From the NCBI GenBank assembly GCA_021521415.1, contig JAIQDT010006495.1, forward strand, positions 95,734 to 159,733: DNA of 64,000 bases, read 5' to 3'. This document shows, one piece after another, positions 22,385-34,312 of this stretch (positions within the stretch are counted from its first letter, which is position 1; the number at the start of each line of letters is the position of its first letter). A program made the translations under genes and the position numbers. The DNA comes from Bidens hawaiensis. Its lineage: Eukaryota > Streptophyta > Magnoliopsida > Asterales > Asteraceae. The notes beneath the pieces were generated by a model. That model was not told the origin of the DNA. It worked only from the letters and a program-made list of their open reading frames with translations, and made no database searches.

Positions 22385-24227
22385 TGTAAAACACACTTGT
22401 TTTCCGCACCTTTTTATCATATTTTTATTGCTTAATTATATAATAAAAAATGTTTTTTAGTTTGTTTTAACATGATCTTACAAAGTTTAAATCCTTCGTA
22501 GGTTGCGGGTTTTAAAAGAGAAAATGACCGTGTTTTGGAAGACTTAAAAGGCCTTTATAATCAATGTTTGAAGAACCAAGTTAAATTCGGACCCAAAAGC
22601 CCATTAGTGTAAACCCTTACATGGATATTATATAATAAAACACAAAAAAAATAAAACCCTAATCTCCCACTTGTTCCGATCGTCCAATAACAAAGAAAAG
22701 AAAAAAAATATTAATGCCTAACTTGTGGTGAGTATTTGGTCGGCTAGCAGGGAACAAATCAACTGAAGTATTTTATACACAAACAATTTGTGGTGAAAAG
22801 TTGGCGAGCTCTCAACACAATCAAAATATAAAAAAAACTAAAATCAAAACCCCTTGGTAATTTCCGATCGGACAGCAAAAAAAAAACAAGAAAGAAAATT
22901 AGTTGGACAGCAAGATTTTGAGTGTTTTTATAAGTGTTTTTCAAAGCCAAGAGCAGCCATAAACTCCATATTGCATCTCCATACACTTTGGTTTGTTTTA
23001 TGTTTCATAATTATATTGTTTTTGATCTTGAAAGTGAATTGTTTTGCACTTGAATTAAGGATTGAGTTGTGCTTGATTAATATTGATTGTTGAATGAGTT
23101 TGATTATGAATTGGTTGAGTTTTATGATGGTTATAATAAGTATTTGTTGCTGTCCAAAAATTATGATTGGCTAAACTTCTTTGTTCTACCTAGGTTAGAT
23201 GATTATTGTTCGGTTTTGATGAGTTAAATGGATTGTTGATTAATATGACTTGAATTGCTATTGAAGGTTTGGTTTAATGATGAATTAGGTTGTGTTTAGT
23301 GGCTGCCATATTTTTGATATCGTCTCATAACCTCGTGCTTCGATTAATTGAAATGGTTTTGATTGATAGTTGCATGTTCAAGTCTTTACTTTGTGTTTAG
23401 AGTTTGTTTGCGGTAGGAACAACCGTAGGGTTTTGTTGAGATTGTTCATTGATTTAATTCAGCGGGTAAGCACTTTTTAGAGACCTAAAGGTGATAGGAA
23501 GTAAAGTAATCTCATAGCTTTTGCTTGTTACGTTTGGCATTGCGCGAGAGCGGGTTTGGTTCTTGTCGGGTTTGGGTTCGTGAGCGATTCGTTGGTCTAG
23601 TTTATGTTATACCAAATTGTTTCTCTATCCTTGGTTGCGTAGTATTCGTTTCCATTAGGTTCGTGTGTCGGTGAGTCCGAGAGGAGAGTCGACATTAGAA
23701 CACCTTAGCTTTCGTTTCCGGTTTGTTATTAAAATCAATTAAGTGTAAGTTAGGGTTTGTTGGTGAGACTGAGAGGTGATATAGATTTCTTGTGCGAACC
23801 TTAGGTGTGTCATCTTTCGATACCGGTGTCGTTAGATCAATCAATCCATTAGCTTTTTATACAGTCAATTTGATTCTTACCTAGGTAGACGTTTTCTCCA
23901 TTAAGTTTCTAAGTTAGGAAAGTTTTGTTTGTCAGTTCCGTCAATCCAGTTAAGTTAAGTTAATTAATTTAGTTAAAGTAATGTAGGTCAGGTAGTTTAA
24001 TTTATTAAAAATTAATTAAAAATATTATTCTTAGGAATGTCTTGTCTAGGGTTTAGTGATCATAGGTGTTCTCACGTGTCCTTGTGTTTGATACTTGGAC
24101 TTCTTAGGTCTATATTACTTTTGATCAGTACACTTGCCGGTTGTGTGTGGAGTCATTAGGAGTTTCGTTTTAAATTTAAAGCTATGTTGTGAGTTCCGTA
24201 GAAAAATCAGTCATTAGACACACATCA
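22385..24227 (+). repeat. Athila-2 5' LTR
   Basis: 1,843 bp, homologous to 54874-56514. It includes about 200 bp around 23560-23860 that is missing or shortened in the 3' copy. Ends ACACACATCA just before the PBS. No coding content. Confidence 0.88.
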
Positions 24228-24230
24228 AGT

Positions 24231-24250
24231 TTTTTGCGCCGCTGCCGGGG
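24231..24250 (+). promoter_or_regulatory. Athila-2 primer-binding site
   Basis: TTTTTGCGCCGCTGCCGGGG follows the LTR by three bases. It corresponds to the Athila TTTGGCGCCG-type PBS with one G lost. Confidence 0.75.
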
Positions 24251-24387
24251 ACACGGTTTGAGGCGTATTGAGAACAACTCGAGTTAGGACCTACCTTGTT
24301 TGCTACTTGTTTTTTTTTCCTTTGCTTTGTTTTTTAGTTAAAATAGTTTAGCTAATTTTATTTTCTTTTGTTCATTTTAATAGTTGT

Positions 24388-25734
24388 ATGCGACGTACTC
24401 GATCTCTAGGACCGCTTGAATCTGAGGGATTTTCCGAACCAGAGAGAGTTTGGTCAGAGACGTTATACCAGACTGTCTTCCAGTTGTTCTTCGTCGTATG
24501 TTGGTAAATACATCCTCTTCTCCTACTTTTTCTATATCTGTCATTAGGGAAAGGATTATGCCGACCCACCACAGAGGAGAACAGCTGCAGACTGGGCCCG
24601 TCCGGTCGATGTGGGCGCGAGATCCAGCATTGTTCTATGAGCCATCGCGGTTAACACGAATTGGGAGATTCCATCAAACATTTTAAATACCATCTCACAT
24701 TCTGCTCAATTTCATTGGTTACTCAATGAAAACCCGCATTCTCATCTCACTCGCATTACACGTATTTGCGACACTTTTCAACTTCACGGCTTATCCGAAG
24801 ACGCCATAAAACTCCGCGTTTTTCCGTTCTCACTAGTTGACCATGCGAGTATGCGGCTTGAGTCCCTCCCACAGGGATCCATTGCTACTTGGGCAGCCAT
24901 GCAGAACCAGTTTCTTGAGAAATACGATCCTCTAGCTAAGGCCGTTCGTTTGCTTAATCAGATTCATTCTTTTTAGATGGAGGATACAGAGAGTTTCTAC
25001 GAGGCACATGAGAGATTAAAAAATCTACTTTCTTTATGTTCGAACCATGTCCTGCAAGAATGGGCAGTTGTTTAAAAGTTCTATAACGGGGTGACGTACG
25101 CGACGCAGAGTATGCTCGACACGGAGGCGAGAGGTAATTTGTTGACAACGAAGGATACGGATGAGTGCATTGCTTTGTTTAATGGGTTATCCATGAATGG
25201 ATACCATCAACCACCCACCAAGAGCACCAAGACCGTCGAATCCTTATCACGCGGCATGCATTCAGTCGACACGAACACCGCACTCGCGGCAAAGGTTGAG
25301 GCATTGGCAAAGATTGTGAAGGACTTGCAGGTGAAGAGTAAGTTGTGCGAGCTCTGTAGAGGAGGGCATGATACTGTTCAGTGCCCTATCGGTTTCTAGG
25401 AGGAGGCGGTAGACCTTGTTAATAATCCGAACCGAAATCAAAATTCTTTCAATTCTTATAATTCGGGGTCGAGAGGTAACAAAAATTCCAACTAGAGGAA
25501 CGCAAATAAATCCGGCTTCCTGCAGCGTCAGAGTCTATTCCAGGATTCCGGTGAGGGAGCGAGTAGCGGGGAGAAGAAGCCCATGTTAGAGGAGATGATG
25601 GCACAGTATACACAGATGTTGTCATAGCTCATGACTCGAGAGGATTCCCGTCACAAAGATACCCAAGAGAAATTTCGGGAGCACGAGTCATTCATGAGGA
25701 TTCGGGGGCATCTATTCAGAATCTCGGGAGATAG
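24388..25734 (+). pseudogene. Athila-2 gag
   Basis: Capsid/nucleocapsid precursor starting at ATG 24388 (MRRTRSLGPL). The frame shifts within 100 bp and later contains at least six stops. Recognisable blocks are 'LRVFPFSLVDHASMRLESLP' (24811-24870), 'WAAMQNQFLEKYDPLAKAVRL' (24892-24955, with a stop after HSF), 'FYEAHERLKNLL' near 24997, and a zinc knuckle CELCRGGHDTVQC at 25348-25386 with all four ligands intact. The C-terminal part (25400-25734) is Asn/Ser-rich. Homologous to Athila-1 gag. Confidence 0.85.
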
Positions 25735-26324
25735 ATGGGGGAGATTGCGAGTCGATTAAGCGAGAGGCCGTCGGGTACACTCCCGAGTAATTGTGAGCAG
25801 AATCCAAAGGGATTCGCAAAGGCTGTGACGACGAGAAGCGGTGCATGGGCACGTAGCGAGCCCATGATTCGGGAGGCGACTGGAGGAGGATTCGTTGAGG
25901 AGACTGCAGTCGATGAGATTAGCAGGTGGATGAGGAGATTCCATTGGAGTCTCCGCCGGCCAGGGTCCATCAGAGACGCAGGCCAGTAAGTACAGCACAT
26001 GCCGAGGACCAGCAGTTACCCAACACACCAGCTAGAGTCTATAAACCAAGAGTTCCATACCCCGGGAGACTCCGCAGGGATAGAGATTAGGAGCAGAACT
26101 CCAAATTTCTTGATCTTTTGAAGCAGCTTCACCTTAACATTCTGTTCCTTGAGTCACTTACACAAATGCCGAAATATGCAAAGTTCCTTAAGGATATTCT
26201 TTCGAATAAGGAGAAGTTAGCTTAGGTTTCTTCCATCCCACTGAGTGCTAGTTGCTCAGCAGTCTTGTAGAGAAAGTTACTAAAGAAGACGTCCGATCAT
26301 GGGAGTTTCAAAATTCAGTGCATC
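25735..26324 (+). pseudogene. Athila-2 gag-protease connector
   Basis: Begins 'MGEIASRLSERPSGTLPSN' and includes 'KAVTTRSGAW', a linker block also present in Athila-1 (15610-15500). The following 26040-26230 stretch carries the 'LPQMPKYAKFLKDIL' type block. Frameshifted near 25989. Confidence 0.75.
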
Positions 26325-26700
26325 TTGAGTGATGATAAGGTAGTTTATGCGCTAGCGGATGTTGGAGCCAGCATTAATCTCCTGCCATATTCTGTGTATC
26401 GCAAGTTGGGTCTAGGCAAGCCGAGGCCCACTTGGATGAGTATCCAGCTTGCTGATCATTCTGTGAAATACCCCCGAGGGGTGTTCGAGAACATGCTAGT
26501 TCGTTTCGACAAGTTCATCTTCCCGGTGGACTATGTCATCTTAGACATGAACGACGATGATATTGTCCCCCTTATCTTAGACCGACATTCCTTGCCACTG
26601 CACAGGCGTTGATCGACGTCTGCGAGGGTATGTTAATTTTGTGAGTTGGGGTTGAGAACGTCACCTCTTTGACGTTCTACAGTCAGTTAAACACCCCAAG
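26325..26700 (+). pseudogene. Athila-2 aspartic protease
   Basis: Retropepsin-like domain with active-site loop ADVGASINLLP (26355-26387), keeping the catalytic Asp that Athila-1 lost. Family blocks 'YPRGVFENMLVRFDKFIFPV' (26470-26529) and 'DDDIVPLIL' follow; the frame breaks after 'RHSLP' at about 26590. Confidence 0.85.
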
Positions 26701-26736
26701 TCTGCTGATGACTCCTTATACTTCATCGATACCACC

Positions 26737-27144
26737 ATGGTACATGTGGAGGAGTTTTTCAGTGAGAACTATGGAGGATCTTCCTCTGACACCCAGATTC
26801 TCGATAGGGAGATTCAGGAGATTGAGATGGTTGCCATGACCAATCAGTCCTTGGATGACGACACCGAGTCACATGGCCCTGAATCTGGCGTGCCTGCTGG
26901 GATTGTACGAGACGATCCGATGGTCCAACCTTCCATCGAGAGTCCTCTTTCTTCCTTAGAGCTTAAGGATTTTCCTGCCCATCTGGAGTATGCGTTTTTA
27001 GATGAAGAGAGGAAGTTTTTGGTTAGTATTGCATCCACTTTGATGGAGGTAGAGAAGGAGAAGTTGTTGAAGGTGCTACGAAAGCACAAAGAGGCGATTG
27101 CATGGAAGATTATCGACATTAAGGGTATCAACCCTTCATTTTGA
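26737..27144 (+). pseudogene. Athila-2 protease-RT linker
   Basis: Acidic connector of 135 codons with 'LKDFPAHLEYAFLDEERKF' and 'KVLRKHKEAIAWKIIDIKGI', ending at a stop (27142-27144) just before the RT. Colinear with Athila-1 14578-14258. Confidence 0.75.
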
Positions 27145-28068
27145 AAACCTAAAATCCTCATGGAGGATATTTTGAAAACTGTCGTTCAGTCGCAAAGGCG
27201 GCTTAATCCGAAAATGCAAGAGGTTGTGAAGAATGAGATCATTAAACTCCTTGATACGGGGATCATTTTCCCCATTTTTGATAGTGCTTGGGTGAGTCCA
27301 GTTCAAGTGGTTCCTAAAAAGGGTGGCATGACTGTCGTCACCACTGAGAGGAATGATCTCATTCCCACTAGGGCTGTGACTGGATGGAGAGTTTGCATCG
27401 ACTATCGTAGACTGAATGATGCCACCAGGAAAGATTACTTTCCTTTACCCTTCATTGATCAGATGTTGGAGCGTTTAGCCGGTCAGCAGTACTACTGCTT
27501 CTAAGATGGTTCCTCCGGGTATTTCCAGGTTCCAATAGCTCCCTATGAAAAGGAGAAAACCACTTTTACTTGTCCTTATAGAACGTTTGCCTATAAATGT
27601 ACGCCGTTCGGATTGTGTAACGCTCCAGCCACATTTCAGAGACGCATGGTGGCTATGTTCCAAGATATGATCTAGGACTCCAAGGAAGTGTTCATGGATG
27701 ATTTTTCTGTATTGGGGAGTTCCTTTGATCATTATCTTTCTAGTCTTGAAAGGATGATAGCCCGCTGCGTTGACAATAACCTAGTCCTTAACCGGGAGAA
27801 ATGTCATTTCATGGTTCGCGAGGGCATTGTTCCGGGCCATCGGATTTTGAGTGCGGGTATAGAGGTTGACCGAGCGAAGGTCGAGACCATTTCTAATCTT
27901 CCCCGGCCCACTTCTGTCAGATCCATCCGGAGTTTTCTTGGTCACGTCGGGTTCTACCGCGGCTTCATCAAAGAATTTTCTAAGATCGCGAGACCCATGA
28001 CCAAACTTTTAGAGAAGGATGCTCCATTCGTTTTTCTGAGCAGTGCATCGAGGCGTTTGATCTTTTGA
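27145..28068 (+). pseudogene. Athila-2 reverse transcriptase
   Basis: RT with 'WVSPVQVVPKKGG' (27289-27327), 'CIDYRRLNDATRKDYFPLPF' (27394-27453), 'MLERLAGQQYYCF' then a stop at 27502-27504, 'PFGLCNAPATFQRRM' (27605-27650), a stop at 27673-27675, catalytic 'FMDD' (27691-27702), and 'SIRSFLGHVGFYRGF' (27922-27966). A frameshift near 28040 separates the RNase H. The eight residues missing in Athila-1 between ATFQ and DM are present here. Confidence 0.88.
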
Positions 28069-28620
28069 ATGACAAACTCGTTAACACCCCGATCATGATT
28101 GCTCCCGACTGGTCGTTACCATTCGATTTGATGTGTGACGTGAGCGACTTCGCAGTCGGAGCGGTTCTTGGACAACGGAAGGATAAACACTTCCATCCGA
28201 TTTAGTACGCTAGCCAAACCTTAAATGGTGCACATGAGAGTTATACCACCACCGAGACAGAGATTTTAGCTGTGGAGTTTGCATTTGATAAATTTAGGTC
28301 CTATCTAGTTCTGTCCAAGACGATTATTTACACGGACCATGCTTCAATTCGATATCTCTTCAGCAAGCAGGATGCTAAACCTCGTCTTATCCAATGGATC
28401 TTGTTGCTTTAAGAGTTTGATATTGAGTTCTGTGATAAAAGGGGGCCGAAAATGTGGTGGCCGATCGTCTTTCGCATCTAGAGGGAGCAGAGTTGCGAGA
28501 TTCGGGGGTCAGGATCGATGAACGTTTTTCGGTAGAGAGTCTCATGTTTGTTACGGCACATGAGGAGGGTTTTCCATGGTTTGATAACTTCGCCAACTAT
28601 CTTGCTGATGGGTAACTCCT
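28069..28620 (+). pseudogene. Athila-2 RNase H
   Basis: Includes 'DVSDFAVGAVLGQRKDKHFHP' (28138-28200, with a stop right after), '[19 protein letters not shown]' and '[20 protein letters not shown]' (28327-28386). Stops at 28203-28205, 28411-28413 and 28615. The domain end 'ADRLSHLEG' is near 28464. Confidence 0.82.
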
Positions 28621-29886
28621 GAAGATGCCTTACCAGCAAAAGAATAAATTCTTTGCTGATGTTAAGTTTTACCTATAGGACGACCCGTATCTTTTCCTTA
28701 TCAGTGTTGATCAGCTGATTAGGAGGTTTGTAGATGCTAAGCATGGATGGCAGATTCTGAGCCATTGTCATATAGGACCGACATGAGGTCACCACGGTGC
28801 GAGTTCAACGGCGAAGAAGGTGCTTGATTCTGGATTCTATTGGCCTTCGATTTTCAAAGATGCCCATGCGTTCGTTAAAAGTTGTGACCGATGCCAACGT
28901 GTCGGTAACATCTCATCCCGAAATGAGATGCCCCAAACTGCTATTCAGGTTTGTGAGGTTTTGACATTTGGGTTATTGATTTTATGGGCCCGTTTCCGTC
29001 GTCTAGAGGGAACAGGTACATACTTTTGGCTGTTGATTACGTTTCCAAGTGGGTCGAGGCCAGAGCCTTGCCTACTAACGACGCCCGAGTTGTAGTGAGA
29101 TTTCTGAAAAATCTTTTCTTTGGTTTTGGAGTAACGAAAGCCTTGATCAGCGATCGAGGTACTCACTTCTGCAATGCACAAATGGAGAAGGCGTTGCAAC
29201 GATATGGGGTCACCCATCGGCTTGTGACTGCCTACCACCCAAAGACTAGTGGACAGGTGGAAGTGAGTAATCGCGGAATCAAACGTGTTCTTGAGAAAAA
29301 GGTTGGTTCGAATCGTCGGAATTGGTCCGACAAATTGGATGACGCTTTGTGGGCCTTCCGTACAGCCTACAAAAATCCGACTGGTTCCATACCGTTTCGG
29401 ATGATTTATGGGAAGGCCTGTCATCTTCATGTTAAGCTGGAGCAACGTACTTCAAGGGACCTTCAAAAGGTTACTATTGATATATCCACCGCGGAAGGCA
29501 CTCGGTTCCACCAGTTACACGAATTAGAGGAGCTATGGGATCACGCGTACGCTCAATTGTTTAGGTATAAGGAGCGGACGAAGGAACTGCATAATAGAAA
29601 ATTGAAGGGTAACAAGCAGCTCAAGTGCGGGGATCTGGTTTTATTGTATAATTCTCGGTTGAGGTTATTCCCAGGAAAGTTGAAATCCCGATGTTCGGGA
29701 CCGTTCACAATCACTGAGGTATTCCCGTATGGCACTATTGAGATACAAGATAAGAGCAGGAAATTTAAGGTGAACGGTCACAGGTTGAAGCACTACATAG
29801 GTGAGCCGGTTGCTGATCAGACAGTCGACTTGACTCATTCACCGAGGTATAGACGTGATGGATGCATCACTCAGGAGATAGCCTGA
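28621..29886 (+). pseudogene. Athila-2 integrase
   Basis: Zinc-binding half 'CDRCQRVG' (28886-28909), core with D in '[20 protein letters not shown]' context, D in '[11 protein letters not shown]' (29143-29175) and E in '[14 protein letters not shown]' (29239-29275), followed by a C-terminal module '[18 protein letters not shown]'. The last 300 codons (28984-29886) are one uninterrupted frame, the best preserved part of the element; stops and one shift lie upstream (28678, 28783, near 28960). Confidence 0.88.
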
Positions 29887-30226
29887 GTTGTAGAGTGTGT
29901 ATTATTATTATTATTATTTTTGTTAGATGTTTTGCCTATTTTGTTTTTCTTAGGATGTTCCAAATTGAAACTGCCCATACTCAATCTCCATTCGAGTCGG
30001 TCGATTTTAGGGGTATTCTATTCATAAAAAAAATAATAAAAAAATATACAAAAACAAAATAAAAAAAAATACAAAAACACAAAAATATGTTTATTTCTTA
30101 TATTTTTCTTTTCTGTTTTATACGCCACTACATGCGAGCGAATATGAGTTATTGCAGGTATTATTATGCGCATGGTAGATCTGATGGCATTTTAAAACTG
30201 GTTCTCCCGAGGTTGCGGCCGCGAAT
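29887..30226 (+). other. Athila-2 3' non-coding region, left part
   Basis: T- and A-rich stretch with an A-run at 30020-30085; no coding content. The sequence resumes at 53373 after SIRE-C. Confidence 0.6.
30222..30226. repeat. Target-site duplication of SIRE-C (left)
   Basis: CGAAT, repeated exactly at 53373-53377. Confidence 0.92.
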
Positions 30227-30645
30227 TGTAGGTTCCCAGCCGGATCTACACGGAATATCTCGTTCTACGTAGGTGCGGAATCCCTACGTAAGACGATACG
30301 AGCGTAGAAGACGACACACGTTAACACGATCAAACACACGTTACAATAAACAAAGACACGTTGTATTGCAACTGGAAACATGTGATATCAATCACCGATT
30401 ACACAAACTGAATAACTCGTTACAACTCTATCAGATTAATTATATCCTCTATCCGTAACCTAGCAGATTATAAACACGACAACTTCGCCTAGCATGTTTA
30501 GGCGAAGTTGTCACTAACTTCGCTTACTCTACAAGTTCGCCTATATCAGCGAACTTGTGAGCTAACTTCGCTTATTACAAAATACTAATCCAACTAACTC
30601 GATTACAGACACTATATACTGAACTACTGACATCATGCACCAACA
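30227..30645 (-). repeat. SIRE-C 3' LTR
   Basis: 419 bp, TGTAGGTTCC to CACCAACA on the plus strand. Contains a hairpin of 14-bp arms, GACAACTTCGCCTA and complement (30478-30511), plus further AACTTCGC words to 30571. Differs from 52954-53372 at three positions by direct reading. Confidence 0.95.
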
Positions 30646-30658
30646 GACTCCCCCTTGG
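30646..30658 (-). promoter_or_regulatory. SIRE-C polypurine tract
   Basis: Minus-strand CCAAGGGGGAGTC ends exactly at the LTR. The 10-mer AGGGGGAGTC recurs inside the accessory gene at 31691-31700. Confidence 0.88.
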
Positions 30659-30726
30659 CAGTAGCTTCATATCTCTAACTTCAAGCACATGTCTTGTAAT
30701 CTTCAACAATCTTGTATCTTTCATCT

Positions 30727-33603
30727 TCAAGCATGAACTCCTTCTCGTACACACACTGATACAACTCTTTGATATTTCTTCACTTCTTCTTTCCAAGCAG
30801 GAATATAAAATATCTTCTTCTCATTCAGCATCTGCAGATCAGCTTGAGACAAGTTCACTTGATGCATCGGATCATATACTCTCAGCAACTCTTGTTCATC
30901 TTCGTCCTCCATTACTGCCTCAGTTGTTTCACAATCAACGTACCACCACTTCAGATCTTTGAGCACATCCTTGGGCATTTGTTTCATCGGCACTTCTTTT
31001 AGACACCGGATCGGCTTATACTTCATAATCATCCAAGGCTTGCCATCTGCTCTCATCCCTCTATCTTTGTGTTCAATAAGCTTTCCTTTCTGTGGTTTCA
31101 ACAGCTCGAACTTCTTTTCCTTTATACTTTCCTTCCATACTATCTTCCCAATGACCCTAGCCATGTTATCATCACTTCTGTTTATCAATCCCAATCTGGC
31201 TAAGTCTTTTACTTCACACTCAGGCAACGTATTCAACGATCTCAACAGCCTCTTGAAGTACTGAACACCATCATACCTTTTAATCACAAAGAGCCTCAAC
31301 TGCTCATCATATAACCAGCATATAATCCCCTTTCTCGATTCAGCATAACCTCTAATGTTGTAACTTTTCTTGAACATAGTAGGGACCGCCGGTTTCTTTG
31401 TTTTTACGAACCACTGAGCATAGCCTTCTTTCCATCTTGGTTGCTCTTCCCATTCCGTCTCATCGCTTCCCATATCTTGAGTCATATCTGCTTTATCAAC
31501 ATCCGGAATCTCATGCTCAACATTCTCTTCTACAATCTCTCCCTCTTCAATCTCACTATCTATAACAATCTCTGCACCAATCTTCTCTATCTCATCAACC
31601 GGTAATACATCATCATCACCTATAACATCATCATCCACCATCTCCTCAACATCCACAACTACCACATCATCACCCCCTGCGGCACTCGTTGACTCCCCCT
31701 GAGATGTGGAAGTCTCAAGAGCTTGTTCAGTTCTTGGCAACTCTCCACCTGCACCTTTCGATGCATTGGGGTCATCGTCTCGATCATTACGCTTCTTCGT
31801 CCTCAGCTCATCACCCTTACAGCCCGTCTCCCCCTGAGATGTCAAGAACTGTTTCAAGGCATCAATTATTTTACCATGTTCGATCAGCAGGGACGACTGA
31901 ATCTGATTCTCCGCTACGAGGCGCTGAATAGCATGGGTCTGGATAAGATTTACCCTTGATTGTTCTGCCACGACCCTTTCTAGCGCTGCTATTCTCTCCG
32001 AATCGGATAAGGTTGCATCGAAATCAAACCTCAGATGTGATATGTCTTGAGCGTACGGAGGAGAGATTTCCGATGTAACCGGCACCTCAGAAGTAGGTGG
32101 CAACGTAACTGACAACCCTGCAGTAGCAACCACAGTCGACTCAATAAATCTTGCCACAACCTCCGTTGGAGTAAGAGTTGGAGGTGGCAACGATACAATC
32201 TCCGGAGTCGATAGTTGGAATGTAGTGGGTGGGAGTCCAAATGAAGATGAGGTAGCCACCACGGGAACGTCCGTGGCGCTTGGCCTTGTAACAGGTAATG
32301 ATGAAGGGACTATCGTCATACCAGACAGTGCGGGTGGAGTGAAACGTACCACCCTTGAGCTCTCACCAGCTCCCGAACCTTCACCTGTCCGTTCCCTTCC
32401 TGATCTTCGAACCAACTGATGTACTTCTTCCTCATAATCTGACTCGCTGTCATCATCGGTTCTCTTTCTTTTCCCATGAATTCGTTCTTGAGTTACCAAA
32501 ATTTGTCTCGCTTCAGCCACATCATCATCAGAATCAGAATCAGCCACCGTTGTAGCTGCCCTAGTCACATTCACACTCGAAACCCTTTCAACCGAGACCT
32601 GTACGTTTTCCTCAGGGTCAACATGCTCCATATCAAAGAAGCCTTGACCACCAAATGCTGCATCAAGGTCTATATTCTCCTCCGGTGACACAACTGGAGC
32701 AGCATGTATAGCTTGAGGTGCTCCAGCCTGTTGTGGTTGAGGATCCCGAAACTCGTCCTCACGAGCTGGAACATACTCTGGGTTGATCAAGTACCCAAAT
32801 AGTGGAGTATGTCGAGGACGGAGCTCAGGTTTGCTCCTTGCACTGGAAGATCTACACTGAGCGAAGATCCTTTTACTTACACTTTCCACATATCTGATTG
32901 GGCGGCGCTGAGGTAACGTGGGAGCAACATGATTCAAGATCATTTGTAGGAATCTTTGATACATAAGAAATCTCTCAAGCGCCACCGCTCTTCTTTGACG
33001 ATCTATCTCATAGAATACCATCTGACTAAAGCTGTAACGCTTATTGTAAGTCAGAGCAGTCATAGCCGACTACATGGTCGCGCCCATACCATCTGTACCA
33101 GCCTTTCTCCCTGACATACACACGATCATCACGTGCATGAGAAAGCGTCACTGGTCTAGCAAGAACCCCTTGCGTCTCTGAGTATCCCCCAAGGGACCAG
33201 AATATCCCATTCTCAGAAACGCACCATCTCGGAATGGAGCCACGAAATCTGTCGGATCGTCTCTCGTTTCATCTCCAAACCGCAAAGCCGCCCGGATCTG
33301 TTCAGATGAGAACTGAACTATCTGATTGTTGACCGTTGCATGCATAACCGGGGGCTCGACACGACAGTCATATTCCACTGTCTGCCAGAAATCTTCAATG
33401 TTTGGCAAAGATATCGGCAGTGTTGTGGTAATCGCGTGGAATATACGCGAGCGGAGAAGAAACGTGATGATCTCGCGGAAATCATCAACACCGCTCGCAT
33501 CCGGGTCTAATGTTATGTACATGTTATGACCCGGGAAAAACTGTCGGTTGTTGTCTCCTCCTTCATCACCTCCAGCACCACCTGCTCCAGCTACAGCTGC
33601 TAT
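30727..33603 (-). pseudogene. SIRE-C accessory gene
   Basis: Frame of 959 codons downstream of pol, in the position of the env-like gene of SIRE elements. The expected start codon, at the position equivalent to the SIRE-A ATG, is ATA (33603-33601). In-frame stops lie at 33150-33148 (TGA, where the family has Trp) and 33072-33070 (TAG). Order: Gly/Ala-rich N-terminus, globular domain ('GVDDFREIITFLLRSR'), Ser/Thr/Pro-rich centre, a heptad-like segment around 32010-31860 ('RIAALERVVAEQSRVNLIQ'), acidic region, and a conserved basic C-terminal domain ending 81 bp before the LTR. No clear transmembrane helix or signal peptide. Function unknown. Confidence 0.8.
31691..31700 (-). promoter_or_regulatory. 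Internal PPT-like site in accessory gene
   Basis: AGGGGGAGTC on the minus strand, identical to the terminal PPT 10-mer. A near copy, AGGGGGAGAC, lies at 31826-31835; both share the longer word CATCTCAGGGGGAG. The two sit 135 bp (45 codons) apart, so an in-frame coding repeat (TSQGE) is an alternative explanation. Confidence 0.35.
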
Positions 33604-33605
33604 TT

Positions 33606-34146
33606 CTGCAACAAACAATCTAAGTTAGTGAATCGTCGAGGCAAATCACAAGTTCGCCTGTTACCATGAGCGAAGTTATGATTTATTATGTATAGGCGAA
33701 GTTAGAGGTGGGGCGAAGTTGGGAACAACTTCGCCTCAACTTGAACTTCGCGTAATAAATGTTAAATAAAAAGGGCCAGGCGAAGTTAATGATAATTTCG
33801 CCTAACCACAACTTCGCCTCATCTACTGTTACATAATTAATTATCAGGCGAAGTTAAACCTCAGGCGAAGTTACGGATAACTTCGCCTAAACTGTAACTT
33901 CGCCGAATATGAATCGGCAACAGTTAGGTTTTCGAATCGACGTGTAGATGGTGAATTTGGACATTGCGGACAGTTAAACACATGTTTGTGAGACGATCTA
34001 GACGATTAATATGATTACGACCACGTAAAAACAAGTTTGAAAATCGGGTGTTAAGGTTTTGAAGGTCCGAGGTCACTAAACGGGTCGATAATACCACTGA
34101 ATAACATCAATTGTTAGTGAATATACAATCTATCAACACTACACAC
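33606..34146 (-). other. Candidate 541-bp leader intron of SIRE-C accessory gene
   Basis: Donor AAAG|GTGTGT at 34147/34146 and acceptor GTTTGTTGCAG ending at 33606, two bases before the degenerate start codon at 33603. The intron body contains the 33651-33905 GGCGAAGTT array. It mirrors SIRE-A 1244-1764. Alternatively the acceptor could pair with a donor in the LTR leader. Confidence 0.45.
33651..33905. repeat. GGCGAAGTT/AACTTCGCC array in candidate intron
   Basis: Eleven exact GCGAAGTT or AACTTCGC octamers in both orientations (33670, 33695, 33712, 33727, 33744, 33779, 33810, 33847, 33863, 33879, 33897), several as facing pairs. Confidence 0.9.
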
Positions 34147-34287
34147 CTTTAATCGGATTGAAATCGAGAATGAAAACACAGATTGATCGATGCTATATGT
34201 TCGCTTAGGGTTACGATAAGTTCGCCGGGTTACAGGAAGACAAGTTCGCTGAGTTTTTGAATAATGAACAGTATGACCTTAAAACTT

Positions 34288-34296
34288 CTTTATATA
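34288..34296 (-). promoter_or_regulatory. Candidate TATA box of SIRE-C accessory gene
   Basis: Minus-strand TATATAAAG, about 690 bp upstream of the start-codon position and 16 bp downstream of a GGCGAAGTT/AACTTCGCC cluster. A start 30 bp on would give a first exon of about 115 nt ending at the candidate donor. Confidence 0.5.
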
Positions 34297-34312
34297 GGGT
34301 CAGAGTTATACA

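Noticed and set aside
28945..29445. 166-codon minus-strand frame
   Set aside because: Antisense shadow of the well-preserved Athila-2 integrase.
30273..30458. 61-codon frame repeated almost identically at 53000-53185
   Set aside because: It lies wholly in the SIRE-C LTR; the duplicate is simply the other LTR.
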